In this document: positions 27,165-37,209 of the stretch, piece after piece
Layout of the letters: each line of letters begins with the position of its first letter
Position numbering within the stretch: position 1 is the stretch's first letter
Source of the DNA: an uncultured Granulosicoccaceae bacterium
Lineage (GTDB): Bacteria > Pseudomonadota > Gammaproteobacteria > Granulosicoccales > Granulosicoccaceae
NCBI GenBank assembly: GCA_937957915.1
Contig: CALGNZ010000047.1
Span: 62,001 to 126,000 of the forward strand
Reading direction: 5' to 3'
Length of the DNA: 64,000 nucleotides
Program-made: the position numbers and the translations under genes
Notes under the pieces: generated by a model
Database searches by the model: none
What the model saw: the letters and a program-made list of their open reading frames with translations, nothing else
What the model was told of the DNA's origin: nothing

Positions 27165-27374
27165 ATGGATAAATCAATCGGCACGGTCAAATGGTTTGAC
27201 AATGCAAAAGGGTACGGTTTCATAGTTAACGACGCCGGCGAAGACGTGTTCGTGCATTATCGTTCTATTATCGGCGAGGGATATAAAACTCTTTCTGAAG
27301 GGCAACAAGTCGAATACATACAGACCAAGAGTGATAAAGGCTGGCAGGCGGCAGAGGTGTCTCGGATGGAATAG
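27165..27374 (+). CDS. Cold-shock domain protein (CspA family), copy 2
   Basis: A 69-residue single cold-shock domain protein starting at ATG 27165. RNP1 is KGYGFI and RNP2 VFVHY. It differs from the 9765 copy at a minority of positions (for example NDAGED for NQDDED) and lacks its EEHH tail, so the two are paralogues of one subtype. Upstream is an A+T-rich leader with only a poor ribosome-binding site, as in many cold-regulated csp mRNAs whose translation depends on leader folding. It ends just before a strong hairpin and is probably a monocistronic unit. Confidence 0.93.
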   Translation: MDKSIGTVKWFDNAKGYGFIVNDAGEDVFVHYRSIIGEGYKTLSEGQQVEYIQTKSDKGWQAAEVSRME

Positions 27375-27394
27375 CGAGGACTTGACAACGCGCA

Positions 27395-27420
27395 CCCGGT
27401 ATTAGTTTTTGAATACCGGG
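27395..27420 (+). terminator. Hairpin terminator after cold-shock gene 2
   Basis: CCCGGTATT at 27395-27403 and AATACCGGG at 27412-27420 form a perfect 9-bp stem with an 8-base loop, 20 bases past the csp stop. A TTTTT run follows at a distance (near 27430). It separates csp from the convergent fadD. Confidence 0.6.
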
Positions 27421-27524
27421 CGGGTTCAGTTTTTACATGCAAGAACACAGTGGCCCGCAGGGACCGCTATGCTTATTTACGAGCCAAGGCTATCCCGGTA
27501 ATACCCTGAAAGAAATTGACTTCT

Positions 27525-29216
27525 TCAAGACCTGCTTTCCTTCGAATCCAGCTCCCTCAGTTCACGGCGCAATATTTTCCCAACGTTTGATTTTGGTAAC
27601 TCATCCACAAACGCATAGTGCTTGGGTCTCTTGTAGCCGGTGAGATTTTCCCGACAATGCTCTTTTAGTGATTCCTCAGTCAGGTTGTTATTCTTTGCCA
27701 CTACATAGACTTTAACCAGTTCTCCGGAGTGATCATCGGGGATACCAATAGCGCCTACTTCCAGAACATCCGGGTGTAGCATCACGACATCTTCAATCTC
27801 ATTTGGATAGACGTTGAAGCCAGACACGAGAATCATGTCTTTCAAGCGATCAACTATCGTGAAGTAGCCATCCTCATCCATAATTGCTACGTCGCCGGTG
27901 TGCAGCCACTGATCGGCGTCAATCACTTCGGCAGTTGCCTGTTCACGTTGCCAGTAACCCTTCATCACCTGCGGGCCTCTGATACACAACTCTCCTCTTT
28001 CACCAGTTGGCAGCATATTGCCTTCAGGGTCTTGAATGCAGGCTTCCGTTGATGAAATTGGTAAGCCAATCGCGCCATTATATTCAGTGGCCGTTAAAGG
28101 ATTAATACAGGCAGCAGGGCTGGTTTCTGTCAGTCCATACGCTTCAATCAAAGGGCAGTTGGTTGTTGATTTCCATTCTTCTGCAACATTTCTCTGTACA
28201 GCCATGCCGCCCCCCAGGGTGATGGAAAGAGCGGAGAAATCAAGATTGCCAAATCCTGGTGTATTAAGCAGTGCATTAAACAGAGTATTAACACCTGTGA
28301 ACGCGGTAAATTTATGTTTCGCGAGTTCCTTTACGAAGGCTGGCAAATCACGCGGATTTAGAATCAACACGTTTTTTGCGCCAATACTCGCATAAACAAG
28401 GCAGTTAGCTGTGAGAGCAAAGATATGATAGAGCGGTAAAGCGGTGATAATAATCTCCTTACCCTCCTGAATGTTTGCGGGTGCTAACCATGCTTTCGCC
28501 TGCAACATATTTGCAACCATATTGCCGTGGGTGAGCATCGCGCCTTTGGCAACGCCGGTTGTGCCACCGGTATACTGCAGAAAGGCAATGTCCTGATGCC
28601 CCAGTGAGACTGCTTCAAGGTTTTGCTGCTGGCGGCCTTTGCTGAGTGCATCGGAAAACTTAATACTGCCTGGCAGAGAGAAAGCTGGAACCATCTTTTT
28701 GACATACTTGACGACGGTATTGATGAGTAACGACTTTGGAAAGCCCAGCATGTCCCCGATTCGGGTGGTTATCACCGACTCGAGTGGTACCTCTGAGCGG
28801 ATGTCGGCCAGCGTGTGGGCAAAATTTTCTACAATCACAATGCCTTTGGCACCAGCATCCACGAGTTGATGTTTCAATTCTCTTTCGGTGTAGAGCGGGT
28901 TGGTATTAACCACAACAAGTCCCGCGCGAAGGATACCGAACACAGCGATGGGGTATTGCAGCAAATTCGGCATCATGATCGCAATTCGGTCGCCTTTTTG
29001 AAATTTGCCTGTCGATTGAATCCATTTGGCGAAAGCACTACTGAGATCGTCAAGTTCGCCGTAAGTTAATTCGGCGCCCATGCTGACGAATGCAACCTTG
29101 TCCCTGTATTTTTGCGCCGACTCCTCAAATAGTGCGACGATACTTGCGTACTCATCGAGGTTGATTTGTTCCGGAACGCCTTGCGGATAGCTTTTGAGCC
29201 ACGGTTTTTCTATCAT
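27525..29216 (-). CDS. fadD: Long-chain fatty acid--CoA ligase FadD
   Basis: A 563-residue acyl-CoA synthetase very like E. coli FadD (561 residues). It activates exogenous long-chain fatty acids at the inner membrane for beta-oxidation. It has the opening EKPWLKSYPQGVPEQI, the P-loop YTGGTTGVAKG (215-225), EAYGLTETSPAACINP, the FadD signature region QWLHTGDVAIMDEDGYFTIVD and DRLKDMILVSGFNVYPNEIE, and the C-terminal lysine in LPKSNVGKILRRELR. The ATG at 29216 has a GAGAG site. A 9-bp dyad lies about 50 bases upstream of the start (29268-29287). It is distinct from the AlkK-like ligase at 18500. Confidence 0.94.
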   Translation of the reverse strand: MIEKPWLKSYPQGVPEQINLDEYASIVALFEESAQKYRDKVAFVSMGAELTYGELDDLSSAFAKWIQSTGKFQKGDRIAIMMPNLLQYPIAVFGILRAGLVVVNTNPLYTERELKHQLVDAGAKGIVIVENFAHTLADIRSEVPLESVITTRIGDMLGFPKSLLINTVVKYVKKMVPAFSLPGSIKFSDALSKGRQQQNLEAVSLGHQDIAFLQYTGGTTGVAKGAMLTHGNMVANMLQAKAWLAPANIQEGKEIIITALPLYHIFALTANCLVYASIGAKNVLILNPRDLPAFVKELAKHKFTAFTGVNTLFNALLNTPGFGNLDFSALSITLGGGMAVQRNVAEEWKSTTNCPLIEAYGLTETSPAACINPLTATEYNGAIGLPISSTEACIQDPEGNMLPTGERGELCIRGPQVMKGYWQREQATAEVIDADQWLHTGDVAIMDEDGYFTIVDRLKDMILVSGFNVYPNEIEDVVMLHPDVLEVGAIGIPDDHSGELVKVYVVAKNNNLTEESLKEHCRENLTGYKRPKHYAFVDELPKSNVGKILRRELRELDSKESRS

Positions 29217-29267
29217 TTCACTCTCTCGGCTTATATTCTTCGACGATATAAATAAATATGCGGTTAA

Positions 29268-29287
29268 TGCAACGCCGTGGCGTTGCA
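29268..29287. promoter_or_regulatory. Palindrome between fadD and alpha/beta hydrolase, candidate operator
   Basis: TGCAACGCC at 29268-29276 and GGCGTTGCA at 29279-29287 are perfect 9-bp half-sites around GT. It sits 52-71 bases upstream of the fadD start and 218 bases before the divergent hydrolase. A fatty-acid-responsive repressor such as a PsrA/FadR-type protein would be the natural candidate to bind here, but the half-sites do not equal the consensus of either as I know it. Confidence 0.4.
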
Positions 29288-29504
29288 GACAATCCGTTGG
29301 TCGGGCTTACAGGACAGTCGAATTGATGACAGTTACTGGCTACGCCCACGTCCCCACAGATGTACTCAAAGAGATTTTCTCCTTTGCAAATATCAACAGG
29401 TATTCGACGCAGTCGAAAATACATCCTTGAAGACAATTTTCAGTGCAGTAGTGGGGATGCTATATGAATAACCCGCGTGAGGGTCGACTCGAAGATCCCC
29501 GATA

Positions 29505-30365
29505 ATGCCAAACACGTTAACCTACAATGCGACTGATCAAATTCAGATTACCGCTAGCTCATTTGGTTGCCCTGATGACAGACCAGTGTTGTTGCTGCAC
29601 GGCGCGGGCCAGACCAGACATGCGTGGAAGGGGGCTGCGACCGCGCTTGCCAGCGCAGGCTGGCACGCGATTTCCGTGGATGCCCGTGGTCACGGCGACA
29701 GCACCTGGTGCCCGAACGGTGATTACTCGATAGAACAGTTTGTCGGTGATTTGAAGGTTATCACTGCTGCGGTGAGTGATGAATACGGTCAGGCACCCGC
29801 CGTAGTCGGTGCATCACTCGGTGGCATTACCGCTCTGCTCGCACAGGGTGAGACAGATCGGGCCTTATTCAGCGCGTTGGTATTGGTTGATATTACGCCC
29901 AGAATCGACAGCGGCGGGGTGGCCAAAATCCTCAAATTCATGCGAGAACACCACGACGGGTTTGGGAGTTTGCAGGAGGCAGCCGAAGCGGTTGCCAGGT
30001 ATCAGTCACATCGTCCGAAACAAGAGAGATCTGCCGAGGGCTTGCGCAAAAACCTGAGATTGGTGGATGGCAGATACTACTGGCACTGGGATCCAAAGCT
30101 CCTCGATCATGTTGGCAAGCTCGATGTAGAAATTATGGATCGTCAGCGTCAGGCTGCAACAAACCTGGTTCTACCGGTGCAATTGGTGCACGGGCAAATG
30201 AGCGAAATCGTCAGTGACGACACAGCCAGGGAGTTTTTGCAGCTGGTGCCACATGCAAGCTATGTGAACGTGTCTAATGCCGCTCATATGGTTGCAGGAG
30301 ACAATAATGATGCATTTGCTACTGCAGTGAGTGACTTTTTAAAAAAGAACATGGCAAACAAATGA
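29505..30365 (+). CDS. Alpha/beta hydrolase
   Basis: A 286-residue hydrolase of the alpha/beta fold, cytoplasmic. The oxyanion-hole segment is LLLHGAGQTRHAW (30-42), the nucleophile Ser104 is in VVGASLGG, an acid residue is likely in the stretch after LVHGQMSEIVSDD (about 228-239), and the catalytic His261 is in NAAHMVAGD. VLVDITPRID and the cap region before WHWDPKLL are typical of peroxidase/epoxide hydrolase-like members. The substrate is unknown: an ester, lactone or thioester. It is divergent from fadD, and a link to lipid metabolism is possible but unproven. It ends 39 bases before the convergent ychJ-like gene. Confidence 0.88.
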   Translation: MPNTLTYNATDQIQITASSFGCPDDRPVLLLHGAGQTRHAWKGAATALASAGWHAISVDARGHGDSTWCPNGDYSIEQFVGDLKVITAAVSDEYGQAPAVVGASLGGITALLAQGETDRALFSALVLVDITPRIDSGGVAKILKFMREHHDGFGSLQEAAEAVARYQSHRPKQERSAEGLRKNLRLVDGRYYWHWDPKLLDHVGKLDVEIMDRQRQAATNLVLPVQLVHGQMSEIVSDDTAREFLQLVPHASYVNVSNAAHMVAGDNNDAFATAVSDFLKKNMANK

Positions 30366-30404
30366 CGCGGAGCCGTTGTTTTTGCCCCGCGAGAGGCTCT
30401 CGAG

Positions 30405-30902
30405 TCAGGCGGAACCGCCACAACACTTTTTAAACTTCTTACCGCTGCCACAGTGGCACGGATCGTTGCGGCCCACCTTCGGGGTTTCGCGTCTGATTTG
30501 CTGAACCTTTGGAGCTTCTGCATCGACGAAGTACCATTCTCCATCAAGTTTTTCGAACAAGCTCACTTCATGGTGGTTGAATAGCTTGCCTTTGGCATCG
30601 TTGTATCGTGCGATAAATTCGACGGTGCCCCGTTGATCCTCTTCACCACCTTGATCCGATGAAATGATCTCCAGCCCCAGCCAGTCAGAGCTCTCAGCCC
30701 ATTCCCTCGTGTTAGCCAGGTCAATTTCGTGCCGGTGTCTCGGATGATGGGTAGCCTGAATGTATTCGATGTTGGCGAATGTATGGGCCGTATACCTTGA
30801 GCGAATAAGTGCCAGCGCTGTGGGTGGCTTCTGTTTCCCTTTTAAATAGGGGGCGCAGCAAACTGAAAATTCAATGCCTGAATTGCAGGGGCATTGGCTC
30901 AT
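30405..30902 (-). CDS. YchJ family (UPF0225) protein with SEC-C motifs
   Basis: A 165-residue YchJ-type protein. It begins with a cysteine motif ([17 protein letters not shown], about 4-20), has a central NTF2-like domain ([18 protein letters not shown], then VEFIARYND and GEWYFVDAE), and ends in a canonical SEC-C zinc motif ([18 protein letters not shown]). The SEC-C motif binds zinc and in SecA contacts SecB and ribosomes; the role of YchJ is not known. The ATG at 30902 has a GGAGAG site. The DUF3301 gene lies 61 bases upstream in the same direction, so the two may be cotranscribed. Confidence 0.93.
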   Translation of the reverse strand: MSQCPCNSGIEFSVCCAPYLKGKQKPPTALALIRSRYTAHTFANIEYIQATHHPRHRHEIDLANTREWAESSDWLGLEIISSDQGGEEDQRGTVEFIARYNDAKGKLFNHHEVSLFEKLDGEWYFVDAEAPKVQQIRRETPKVGRNDPCHCGSGKKFKKCCGGSA

Positions 30903-30963
30903 ACGTAACTCTCCGTCCGGACTTGTTGAATGTTGATGTGAAGTAACTTGCCCATAGTAACTG

Positions 30964-31281
30964 TTAGTCTGGTAGTTCTTCTACATCTACCTGCAAATGC
31001 ATTTGCAGCAGATCGTTTCCTAACAGACTAACCATGCCACTTTTTCTGTCGTTACCAGAGGTGCTGAATTCGAAGGAGTACCAGCGAGCAATACTCATAT
31101 GGCCCTTAGGGCTCCTCGATGGTCGCAACTTTTGCAGTGTAACTGTTTCGTCAAGTAGCTGAACGCGACAGCGCATGCACGCTGTGCGCGCCAGTTTGGT
31201 CGCTGTCTCCCGACTCTGCGTGTGTGACCACCAGAAATACAGAAGCGCCAGCAAACTTGCTAAAAATATCATTTCCGACAT
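30964..31281 (-). CDS. DUF3301 family protein
   Basis: A 105-residue protein with one N-terminal membrane helix (about 4-18, [14 protein letters not shown]) and a small domain in the DUF3301 pattern: the helix is followed by A...C...[13 protein letters not shown], then [23 protein letters not shown] and a last strand [15 protein letters not shown]3301 proteins are short, conserved in gammaproteobacteria and of unknown function. The two Cys residues near 35-38 (ACMRC) are usual. It is divergent from the DUF1244 gene and upstream of ychJ, a recurring neighbourhood as I remember it. Confidence 0.85.
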   Translation of the reverse strand: MSEMIFLASLLALLYFWWSHTQSRETATKLARTACMRCRVQLLDETVTLQKLRPSRSPKGHMSIARWYSFEFSTSGNDRKSGMVSLLGNDLLQMHLQVDVEELPD

Positions 31282-31587
31282 ATTAGTTAGCGAACAAAGT
31301 GAGGCTGGATATCATCGCACATCGGGCTCGAGTCGATAGAAAATTGGGCCAACTGGGCAGATTTGAATGTGGCAGCTGTCATTGCTCAAATTCAGTTATC
31401 GATGTCGGGTTGCCAAAAAACAGTAACAAGGGTTGTCTGAAAGCAGGCCCATGCGCTGACATGAGTCACGATAGACCTTCTGCTGATAGCAAGGGTTTTG
31501 CCGTGCGTGTGTCAGGCAACTTGTATAAGTTGCAGACGTGCATAGTTTCAAGCTTGCACCGAGTGATCCATGCGCATCAAATTATAA

Positions 31588-31612
31588 GCCCGGTATACTG
31601 ATATTACCGGGC
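31588..31612 (+). promoter_or_regulatory. Hairpin in leader of DUF1244 gene
   Basis: GCCCGGTA at 31588-31595 and TACCGGGC at 31605-31612 form a perfect 8-bp stem with a 9-base loop. It ends 10 bases before the GGAG ribosome-binding site of the DUF1244 start at 31633, so it would sit in the mRNA leader and could affect initiation. It could also be an operator. The rest of the 351-base gap (31282-31632) between the divergent DUF3301 and DUF1244 genes shows no gene. Confidence 0.4.
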
Positions 31613-31632
31613 AGAAACCTTTGGAGTTACCT

Positions 31633-31929
31633 ATGACCCAGGAATTGAAAACAGAACTCGAAGCGGCCGCTTTTCGTCGTCTGGTTGAGCACCTGCAACA
31701 GCGTAAAGATGTGCAGAACATTGATTTGATGAATCTTTCCGGCTTCTGCCGCAATTGCCTGTCGAAATGGTATAAAGCTGAAGCCGATCAGCGCGGCCAG
31801 GAAATGGACCTCGATACCGCTCGAGAGATTGTGTACGGCATGCCGTACTCTGAATGGAAACAGAAGTACCAGCAGGAATCAACGCCTGAGCAAAAACAGG
31901 AGTTCCAGCGGCAAAACCCGGATCATTAA
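31633..31929 (+). CDS. DUF1244 family protein
   Basis: A 98-residue protein of the DUF1244 family, small helical proteins widespread in Proteobacteria. The central motif is NLSGFCRNCLSKWYKAEADQ (about 34-53), whose CxxC pair is conserved, followed by ARE.VYGMPYSEWKQKYQ. No signal peptide. ATG 31633 is chosen because a GGAG site lies 6 bases upstream; a TTG at 31621 would swallow that site. The function is unknown. The conserved protein at 32020 follows in the same direction. Confidence 0.92.
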   Translation: MTQELKTELEAAAFRRLVEHLQQRKDVQNIDLMNLSGFCRNCLSKWYKAEADQRGQEMDLDTAREIVYGMPYSEWKQKYQQESTPEQKQEFQRQNPDH

Positions 31930-32019
31930 ACAGTGTTCCGGAGACGAGGTATCCTTCAGATCGTTGGCTAATGGTATGGCTCTAAAGGAGTGGCTCGTCG
32001 GTAATCACCAAAAAAATGA

Positions 32020-32583
32020 ATGCAAAATATTGTTACAGGCGAAAACCAGGGGCGGTTAGTGAGTTCTGAGCTAACACTCACATTGGTGGCCCTGCTTTCG
32101 CCACACTTACAGCCATCAGTTGGTGGCCGCAGCTTTTTGGCGGGTCCGAGCGCTCATTCCGTAGCCGAATGTCTGGCAGAGTACTTTTCTGATCACCGTT
32201 TCGATACCACTGTAGCGCCACACAGCGCGTTCGCGAGGTTTGCTGAAGGGAGTAAGAGTTCGAAACTCGAATCATATGAGCTGATCTGCTTTCTCGATGC
32301 CTTTACCGGGTATCGCAAATTGCAGCAGGAGCATCTGCTTTCGATGCTGCGGAATCTGTTGGCCAGTCGCATTTTGCATTTGGAATTGCAAACGGCAGAT
32401 AACAGTCACTGGCAACTGACAGATAGTCTGGCGCTTGGTTATCGGCGAATTGGCAGCGGGCAGACTGAACAATCTTCCTGGCAGCTGTATGAGTTCGACA
32501 TAGCCAGCTACAAAACGACCCCCGGATGGCTCAATGCCGACCAATGGTCAAATCCGCAAAATTGGGACCGTTTTCGTTGGTAG
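32020..32583 (+). CDS. Conserved hypothetical protein (possibly DUF6231)
   Basis: A 187-residue cytoplasmic protein without signal peptide or membrane segments. Readable parts are an N-terminal helix with LVALLSPHL, a GGRSFLAG turn, a helix-rich centre (ICFLDAFTGYRKLQQEHLLSMLRNLLASRILHLEL) and an ending DQWSNPQNWDRFRW. The FLDAF...HLLSMLRNLL...RILHLE pattern looks like a reduced Rossmann-type fold, and from its position beside DUF1244/YchJ/DUF3301 genes I associate it with DUF6231; this is unverified. A GTG at 32059 with a GGGGCGG site just upstream is an alternative start that gives 174 residues. Confidence 0.6.
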   Translation: MQNIVTGENQGRLVSSELTLTLVALLSPHLQPSVGGRSFLAGPSAHSVAECLAEYFSDHRFDTTVAPHSAFARFAEGSKSSKLESYELICFLDAFTGYRKLQQEHLLSMLRNLLASRILHLELQTADNSHWQLTDSLALGYRRIGSGQTEQSSWQLYEFDIASYKTTPGWLNADQWSNPQNWDRFRW

Positions 32584-32730
32584 ATTTGCAAGCGATAGCA
32601 CAGGTCGGTGACTAAATTGCACTTTGGTTGTAGAAGATGGAAAGGTGTTTGCATCGTGTATGAGGTGTGCGATAGTCATGGAAAGACAAGCGCGTATTTC
32701 TCCCCTGCACTACGCGTCAAATTCCTGTCC

Positions 32731-32736
32731 TATACT
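32731..32736 (+). promoter_or_regulatory. Possible -10 box of sucA promoter
   Basis: TATACT stands 29 bases before the sucA start in a C/T-rich stretch, a five-of-six match to the sigma-70 -10 consensus. No good -35 hexamer lies 16-18 bases upstream, so an activator-dependent promoter or chance match are both possible. Confidence 0.25.
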
Positions 32737-32765
32737 TCCCCCTGAGATAGACTCGGAAGACAACG

Positions 32766-35627
32766 ATGTCCACAATGAAAATGTTGCAAGACACCTCGAT
32801 GCTCGATGGTGGCAACATCATTTACCTAGAACAACAATACGAGAGTTACCTGCGAGATCCGAACTCGGTTTCCGAGACCTGGCGGCGGTACTTTGAGCAG
32901 TTGCCAATGGTGAACGGCCAGGCGCACGATATTCCTCACTCGGAGGTGCGGCAGCACTTCTATCAGTTGACGCGAAATTCATCTGCAAGGCGTCAACAGG
33001 GTCCGGTCGCGGGCAGTGGTGCGATACACGAGCGCAAGCAAATTCAGGTAGGTGCATTGATAGATGCCTACCGAACTCGTGGTCATCAGCTGGCTGACAT
33101 CGATCCCTTATCGCGGATGGAAAAAATTGATGTACGTGAAGTGCAATTGCACGAATGCGGCTTGTCAGGAGCAGATCTGCAAACTGAATTCCAGACGCCA
33201 ACCCTGCACGGAATTGATGCGGCGACTCTGGAAGAGATAGTTGACCACTTGCAGAAAATTTATTGCGGCACGATTGGTTACGAATATATGTACATCAATC
33301 ACACCACACAAAAGCAGTGGCTACAGCAGCGTATTGAGAGTTATTGGTCCAAGCCCGATCTCAGTCCGGAGTCTCGAAAGTGGATATTGGAGAGACTTAC
33401 AGCTGCCGAGGGTATGGAAAAATACCTTCATTCCAGATATGTCGGTCAGAAGCGTTTTTCGCTCGAAGGCGGAGAGAGTCTGATCGTAATCATGAGCACA
33501 CTGTTAAAGCGAGCCAGTGAGGCTGGTTGCAAGGAAATGATCGTTGGTATGGCGCATCGAGGCCGTCTCAATGTGCTGGTTAATATCCTTGGGAAAAATC
33601 CTGCTGAGCTGTTTGAAGAGTTCGAAGGAAAACACTCTCATGACAACACCCTCTCTTCCGGAGATGTGAAATACCATCAGGGTTTTTCGTCAGATGTACT
33701 GGGTGAAAGTGGTAAATATATGCACCTGGCACTGGCGTTTAATCCATCGCATCTTGAGATTGTGTCTCCCGTCGTAGAGGGGTCTGTGCGATCGAGACAG
33801 GATCGCTATGGAGACAGTGAAGGCCTGCATGTCATTCCGATCAGCATTCATGGTGATGCCGCATTTGCCGGCCAGGGTGTGGTCATGGAAACCTTTAACA
33901 TGGCTGAGTCCAGAGGGTTTTCGACCAAGGGTACGGTGCACATCATCGTAAACAACCAGATCGGATTTACCACCAGTAACGCCAATGATGTGCGCTCCAC
34001 GTTGTATGCGTCTGACGTGGCGAAAATGATCAACGCCCCCATTTTTCATGTTAACGGTGATGATCCTGAAGCAGTGATGTTCATCAGTCAGCTGGCATTG
34101 GACTTCAGAAATGAATTCCACAAGGATGTTGTGATCGACCTGGTTTGCTACCGGCGCCACGGGCACAACGAAGCGGACGAACCTTCTGCTACTCAGCCAA
34201 TGATGTACAAAACCATCAAGGCGTTGCCTACCACGCGAAAGCTATACGGTGACAGGCTAATCTCTGAATCAGTTGTCGACAGTGACTTTCCGCAGGGGCT
34301 GGTCGACGACTATCGCGACAAGCTCGATGACGGGGTGACCGTGGCACCTGATATTGGTGTGGACCCTGAGTATAACGCTACCCACGGTGTTGCCTGGGGC
34401 GACTATGAAAACAACGACTGGCGCGCACCGTACGAGAACAAACTGCCTCTTGAGACTATTCAAAAACTGGCAACAGCTTTAACCACATTGCCAGAGGGCT
34501 TGTCGCTGCACTCACGTGTACGCAAAATTGTCGAAGATCGACGCAAGATGACCGCTGGCGCGCAGCCAATCGACTGGGGCTACGCAGAAAATCTGGCCTA
34601 TGCCACGCTTTTGCATCATGGCCATCCGGTGCGACTGTCCGGACAGGACTGCGGTCGCGGAACCTTTTTTCATCGACATGCTGTTTTGCATAACCAAAAC
34701 GATGGGTCGAGCTTTGTGCCACTGCGTAATGTGTTCGAAGACCAACCCAACTTCCTGGTAATCGACTCGGTACTTTCTGAAGAGGCAGTTCTTGCCTTCG
34801 AATACGGATATGCAACCGCAGATCCATCGACTATGGTTATCTGGGAAGCCCAGTTCGGTGACTTTGCCAATGGTGCACAGGTAGTAATCGATCAGTTTAT
34901 CAGCTCGGGTGAAACCAAATGGGGTCGCCTTTGTGGCATGGCCATGTTTCTGCCGCATGGTTATGAAGGTCAGGGGCCAGAGCACTCGTCAGCCAGGCTT
35001 GAGCGCTTTTTGCAGTTGTGTGCAGAAGAAAACATGCAGGTTCTGGTGCCGAGTACCCCGGCACAGGCCTATCACATGATCAGACGGCAGATGCTCAGAC
35101 CGATGCGTCGACCACTGATCGTAATGACACCAAAGAGCCTGTTGCGACATCGACTGGCGGTATCCACTCTGGAAGATTTGGCTGACGGTAAATTCGAACC
35201 GGTTCTGGGAGAGCTGGACGATCACGATCCGGCTCAGATCGAACGGCTGGTGTTTTGTTCCGGAAAAGTCTACTACGATCTCCTGGAAAAACGCCGTGAA
35301 TCGGAGTTGGGTAAAAAAGTGGCCATCGTGCGAATAGAACAGCTGTATCCGTTTCCCTATGAGGAAATCCACGAAGTTGTAGCCAGGTATCCGGTGGCAC
35401 GGGAAGTTGTCTGGTGTCAGGAAGAGCCGCGCAATCAGGGAGCGTGGCGCAGCACGCGACATCGTATTGAACGAATATTGCGCGATGATCAGAAACTCGA
35501 GTTTGCTGGAAGACCACCATCAGCATCCCCTGCTGTCGGGTATGCCAATTTACATATTCAAGAACAGAACAAACTGGTCATGGAAGCGCTGGCCTTGCAG
35601 GAAAACAGCCAGCACCCAGTGGGCTAA
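32766..35627 (+). CDS. sucA: 2-oxoglutarate dehydrogenase E1 component
   Basis: A 953-residue thiamine-diphosphate enzyme, slightly longer than the E. coli protein, that decarboxylates 2-oxoglutarate and passes succinyl groups to the SucB lipoyl domain in the TCA cycle. Early residues [18 protein letters not shown] match the E2/E3-binding N-terminal segment of E1o. The ThDP/Mg motif begins at Gly363-Asp364 ([10 protein letters not shown]) and runs to [27 protein letters not shown] and [21 protein letters not shown] belong to the pyrimidine-binding half. Start ATG 32766. It heads the sucA-sucB-lpd run; sdh genes do not precede it and sucCD do not follow within the window. Confidence 0.97.
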   Translation: MSTMKMLQDTSMLDGGNIIYLEQQYESYLRDPNSVSETWRRYFEQLPMVNGQAHDIPHSEVRQHFYQLTRNSSARRQQGPVAGSGAIHERKQIQVGALIDAYRTRGHQLADIDPLSRMEKIDVREVQLHECGLSGADLQTEFQTPTLHGIDAATLEEIVDHLQKIYCGTIGYEYMYINHTTQKQWLQQRIESYWSKPDLSPESRKWILERLTAAEGMEKYLHSRYVGQKRFSLEGGESLIVIMSTLLKRASEAGCKEMIVGMAHRGRLNVLVNILGKNPAELFEEFEGKHSHDNTLSSGDVKYHQGFSSDVLGESGKYMHLALAFNPSHLEIVSPVVEGSVRSRQDRYGDSEGLHVIPISIHGDAAFAGQGVVMETFNMAESRGFSTKGTVHIIVNNQIGFTTSNANDVRSTLYASDVAKMINAPIFHVNGDDPEAVMFISQLALDFRNEFHKDVVIDLVCYRRHGHNEADEPSATQPMMYKTIKALPTTRKLYGDRLISESVVDSDFPQGLVDDYRDKLDDGVTVAPDIGVDPEYNATHGVAWGDYENNDWRAPYENKLPLETIQKLATALTTLPEGLSLHSRVRKIVEDRRKMTAGAQPIDWGYAENLAYATLLHHGHPVRLSGQDCGRGTFFHRHAVLHNQNDGSSFVPLRNVFEDQPNFLVIDSVLSEEAVLAFEYGYATADPSTMVIWEAQFGDFANGAQVVIDQFISSGETKWGRLCGMAMFLPHGYEGQGPEHSSARLERFLQLCAEENMQVLVPSTPAQAYHMIRRQMLRPMRRPLIVMTPKSLLRHRLAVSTLEDLADGKFEPVLGELDDHDPAQIERLVFCSGKVYYDLLEKRRESELGKKVAIVRIEQLYPFPYEEIHEVVARYPVAREVVWCQEEPRNQGAWRSTRHRIERILRDDQKLEFAGRPPSASPAVGYANLHIQEQNKLVMEALALQENSQHPVG

Positions 35628-35668
35628 CGTTCGCTATTAACCCCCAATCAAACGTTGTCGGAAATTCA

Positions 35669-36919
35669 ATGAGCACAGAAATAAAGGTACCTGTACTGCC
35701 AGAATCAGTTGCTGACGCCACCATACTGGCATGGCAAAAAAAGCCTGGCGAAGCGGTGAAGCGCGATGAAGTACTGGTCGAAGTCGAAACCGACAAGGTG
35801 GTACTCGAAGTGCCGGCACCGGTAGACGGGGTGCTTGCTTCAATCGTCGCTGACGAAGGCGCCGTAGTAACGGCAGATGAGTTACTCGGCACCGTTAACG
35901 AGGGAGCGGTGGCAGATGGCGCCGTTGCAGCGAATTCACCGTCCAGTGAACCCTCGGCATCTGATGTTGACACAGGTGGAGCCACCAGCCCCGCGGTGCG
36001 TCAGATGATGGCGGAAAATAATTTGCAGGCCTCGGATATTCAAGGGACCGGTAAAAGCGGGCGCATCAGTAAGTCTGATGTTCAGGCTGCACTGGATGCC
36101 AAAGGTGCTGGCAGCGCCAATCAGGCTGTAGCGCCGGCGCCAACCGCTGCCCCGGCAGCCGCCCCGGCGTCAGCTGCGACTGCAGTTGCTGCGTCGAAAC
36201 CCGCTGTAATGGAAGGTGATCGGCCAGAGCGTCGTGTGCCAATGACACGCTTGCGGGCTCGGATAGCCGAACGTCTGCTTGAGGCATCGCAATCGACAGC
36301 CATGCTAACTACTTTTAACGAAGTAGATATGTATCCGATTAAAACCCTGCGCAGCCAGTTTAAGGATCAGTTTGAGAAGACGCACAATGTTCGACTGGGC
36401 TTTATGTCGATCTTCGTCAAAGCGGCAACCGAGGCGCTAAAGCGCTTTCCGGATATCAACGCCTCGATCGACGGCAGCGATGTTGTCTACCATGGCTATT
36501 GCGATGTGGGCATTGCGGTATCGTCTGATCGTGGCCTGGTGGTGCCTGTAATCAGGGATGCAGAACATCTCTCGCTAGCCGGCATTGAAGGGCAGATTAA
36601 CGAATACGCCACTCGCGCAAAGGAAGGCAAGCTGGGTATTGATGATCTGACCGGCGGAACCTTCACCATTACAAATGGCGGCGTGTTTGGATCGTTAATG
36701 TCCACGCCAATTCTGAATCCGCCGCAGAGCGCCATACTGGGTATGCATGCGATTCAGGATCGACCAGTTGCAATAAATGGCGAGGTGGTTATTCGACCAA
36801 TGATGTATCTGGCCCTGTCATACGACCATCGCATTGTTGACGGTCAGGGGGCAGTGACTTTTCTGAAGACCATTAAAGAGCTTGTGGAAGAGCCCGCCAA
36901 GATCCTGCTCGACATATAA
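35669..36919 (+). CDS. sucB: Dihydrolipoyl succinyltransferase (2-oxoglutarate dehydrogenase E2)
   Basis: A 416-residue E2 core protein. The N-terminal lipoyl domain (about 1-76) has the lipoylated Lys43 in [11 protein letters not shown]. An acidic/Ala linker is followed by the E1/E3-binding domain ([20 protein letters not shown], about 111-145), an Ala-Pro linker (about 150-185) and the catalytic domain with [17 protein letters not shown] and the active-site [13 protein letters not shown] near the end. It transfers the succinyl group from lipoate to CoA. It starts 41 bases after sucA, so they are cotranscribed; an unusual 360-base gap separates it from lpdA. Confidence 0.97.
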   Translation: MSTEIKVPVLPESVADATILAWQKKPGEAVKRDEVLVEVETDKVVLEVPAPVDGVLASIVADEGAVVTADELLGTVNEGAVADGAVAANSPSSEPSASDVDTGGATSPAVRQMMAENNLQASDIQGTGKSGRISKSDVQAALDAKGAGSANQAVAPAPTAAPAAAPASAATAVAASKPAVMEGDRPERRVPMTRLRARIAERLLEASQSTAMLTTFNEVDMYPIKTLRSQFKDQFEKTHNVRLGFMSIFVKAATEALKRFPDINASIDGSDVVYHGYCDVGIAVSSDRGLVVPVIRDAEHLSLAGIEGQINEYATRAKEGKLGIDDLTGGTFTITNGGVFGSLMSTPILNPPQSAILGMHAIQDRPVAINGEVVIRPMMYLALSYDHRIVDGQGAVTFLKTIKELVEEPAKILLDI

Positions 36920-37179
36920 ACCTGTAGTCAGCGACTCGAAGCTGGCTCTGCGTGTGATGAGTCAGCCTTCAATTCGCCACCATTGAGTGTATGTACAACA
37001 TTTTGAGGTCCTGGGTTTAATACCGGAGATTTCAAAGATGGTGCTGCTTGGAGGCCATCGACTATTTACATCGAAGATCGCTGCCCGTTCGTGGCTGCGC
37101 CGACGGTGCGCAATTCTGTTGATTCGATTACAACGGGGTCTGCAGCGAAGCTACTGGATTACCGAAGATACCGGGCAGA

Positions 37180-37209
37180 ATGTCGCGACCCTACTGGGTG
37201 GCGCGACAT
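37180..37209. promoter_or_regulatory. Hairpin in the long sucB-lpdA spacer
   Basis: ATGTCGCGACCC at 37180-37191 pairs with GGGT (37196-37199) and CGCGACAT (37202-37209), with a TACT loop and a GG bulge in the second arm. The stem lies 71 bases before the lpdA start, in a 360-base spacer (36920-37279) that carries no supportable gene. It could be an attenuator, an RNA-processing site setting the E3 level apart from E1/E2, or a terminator before a separate lpdA promoter. Confidence 0.45.
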
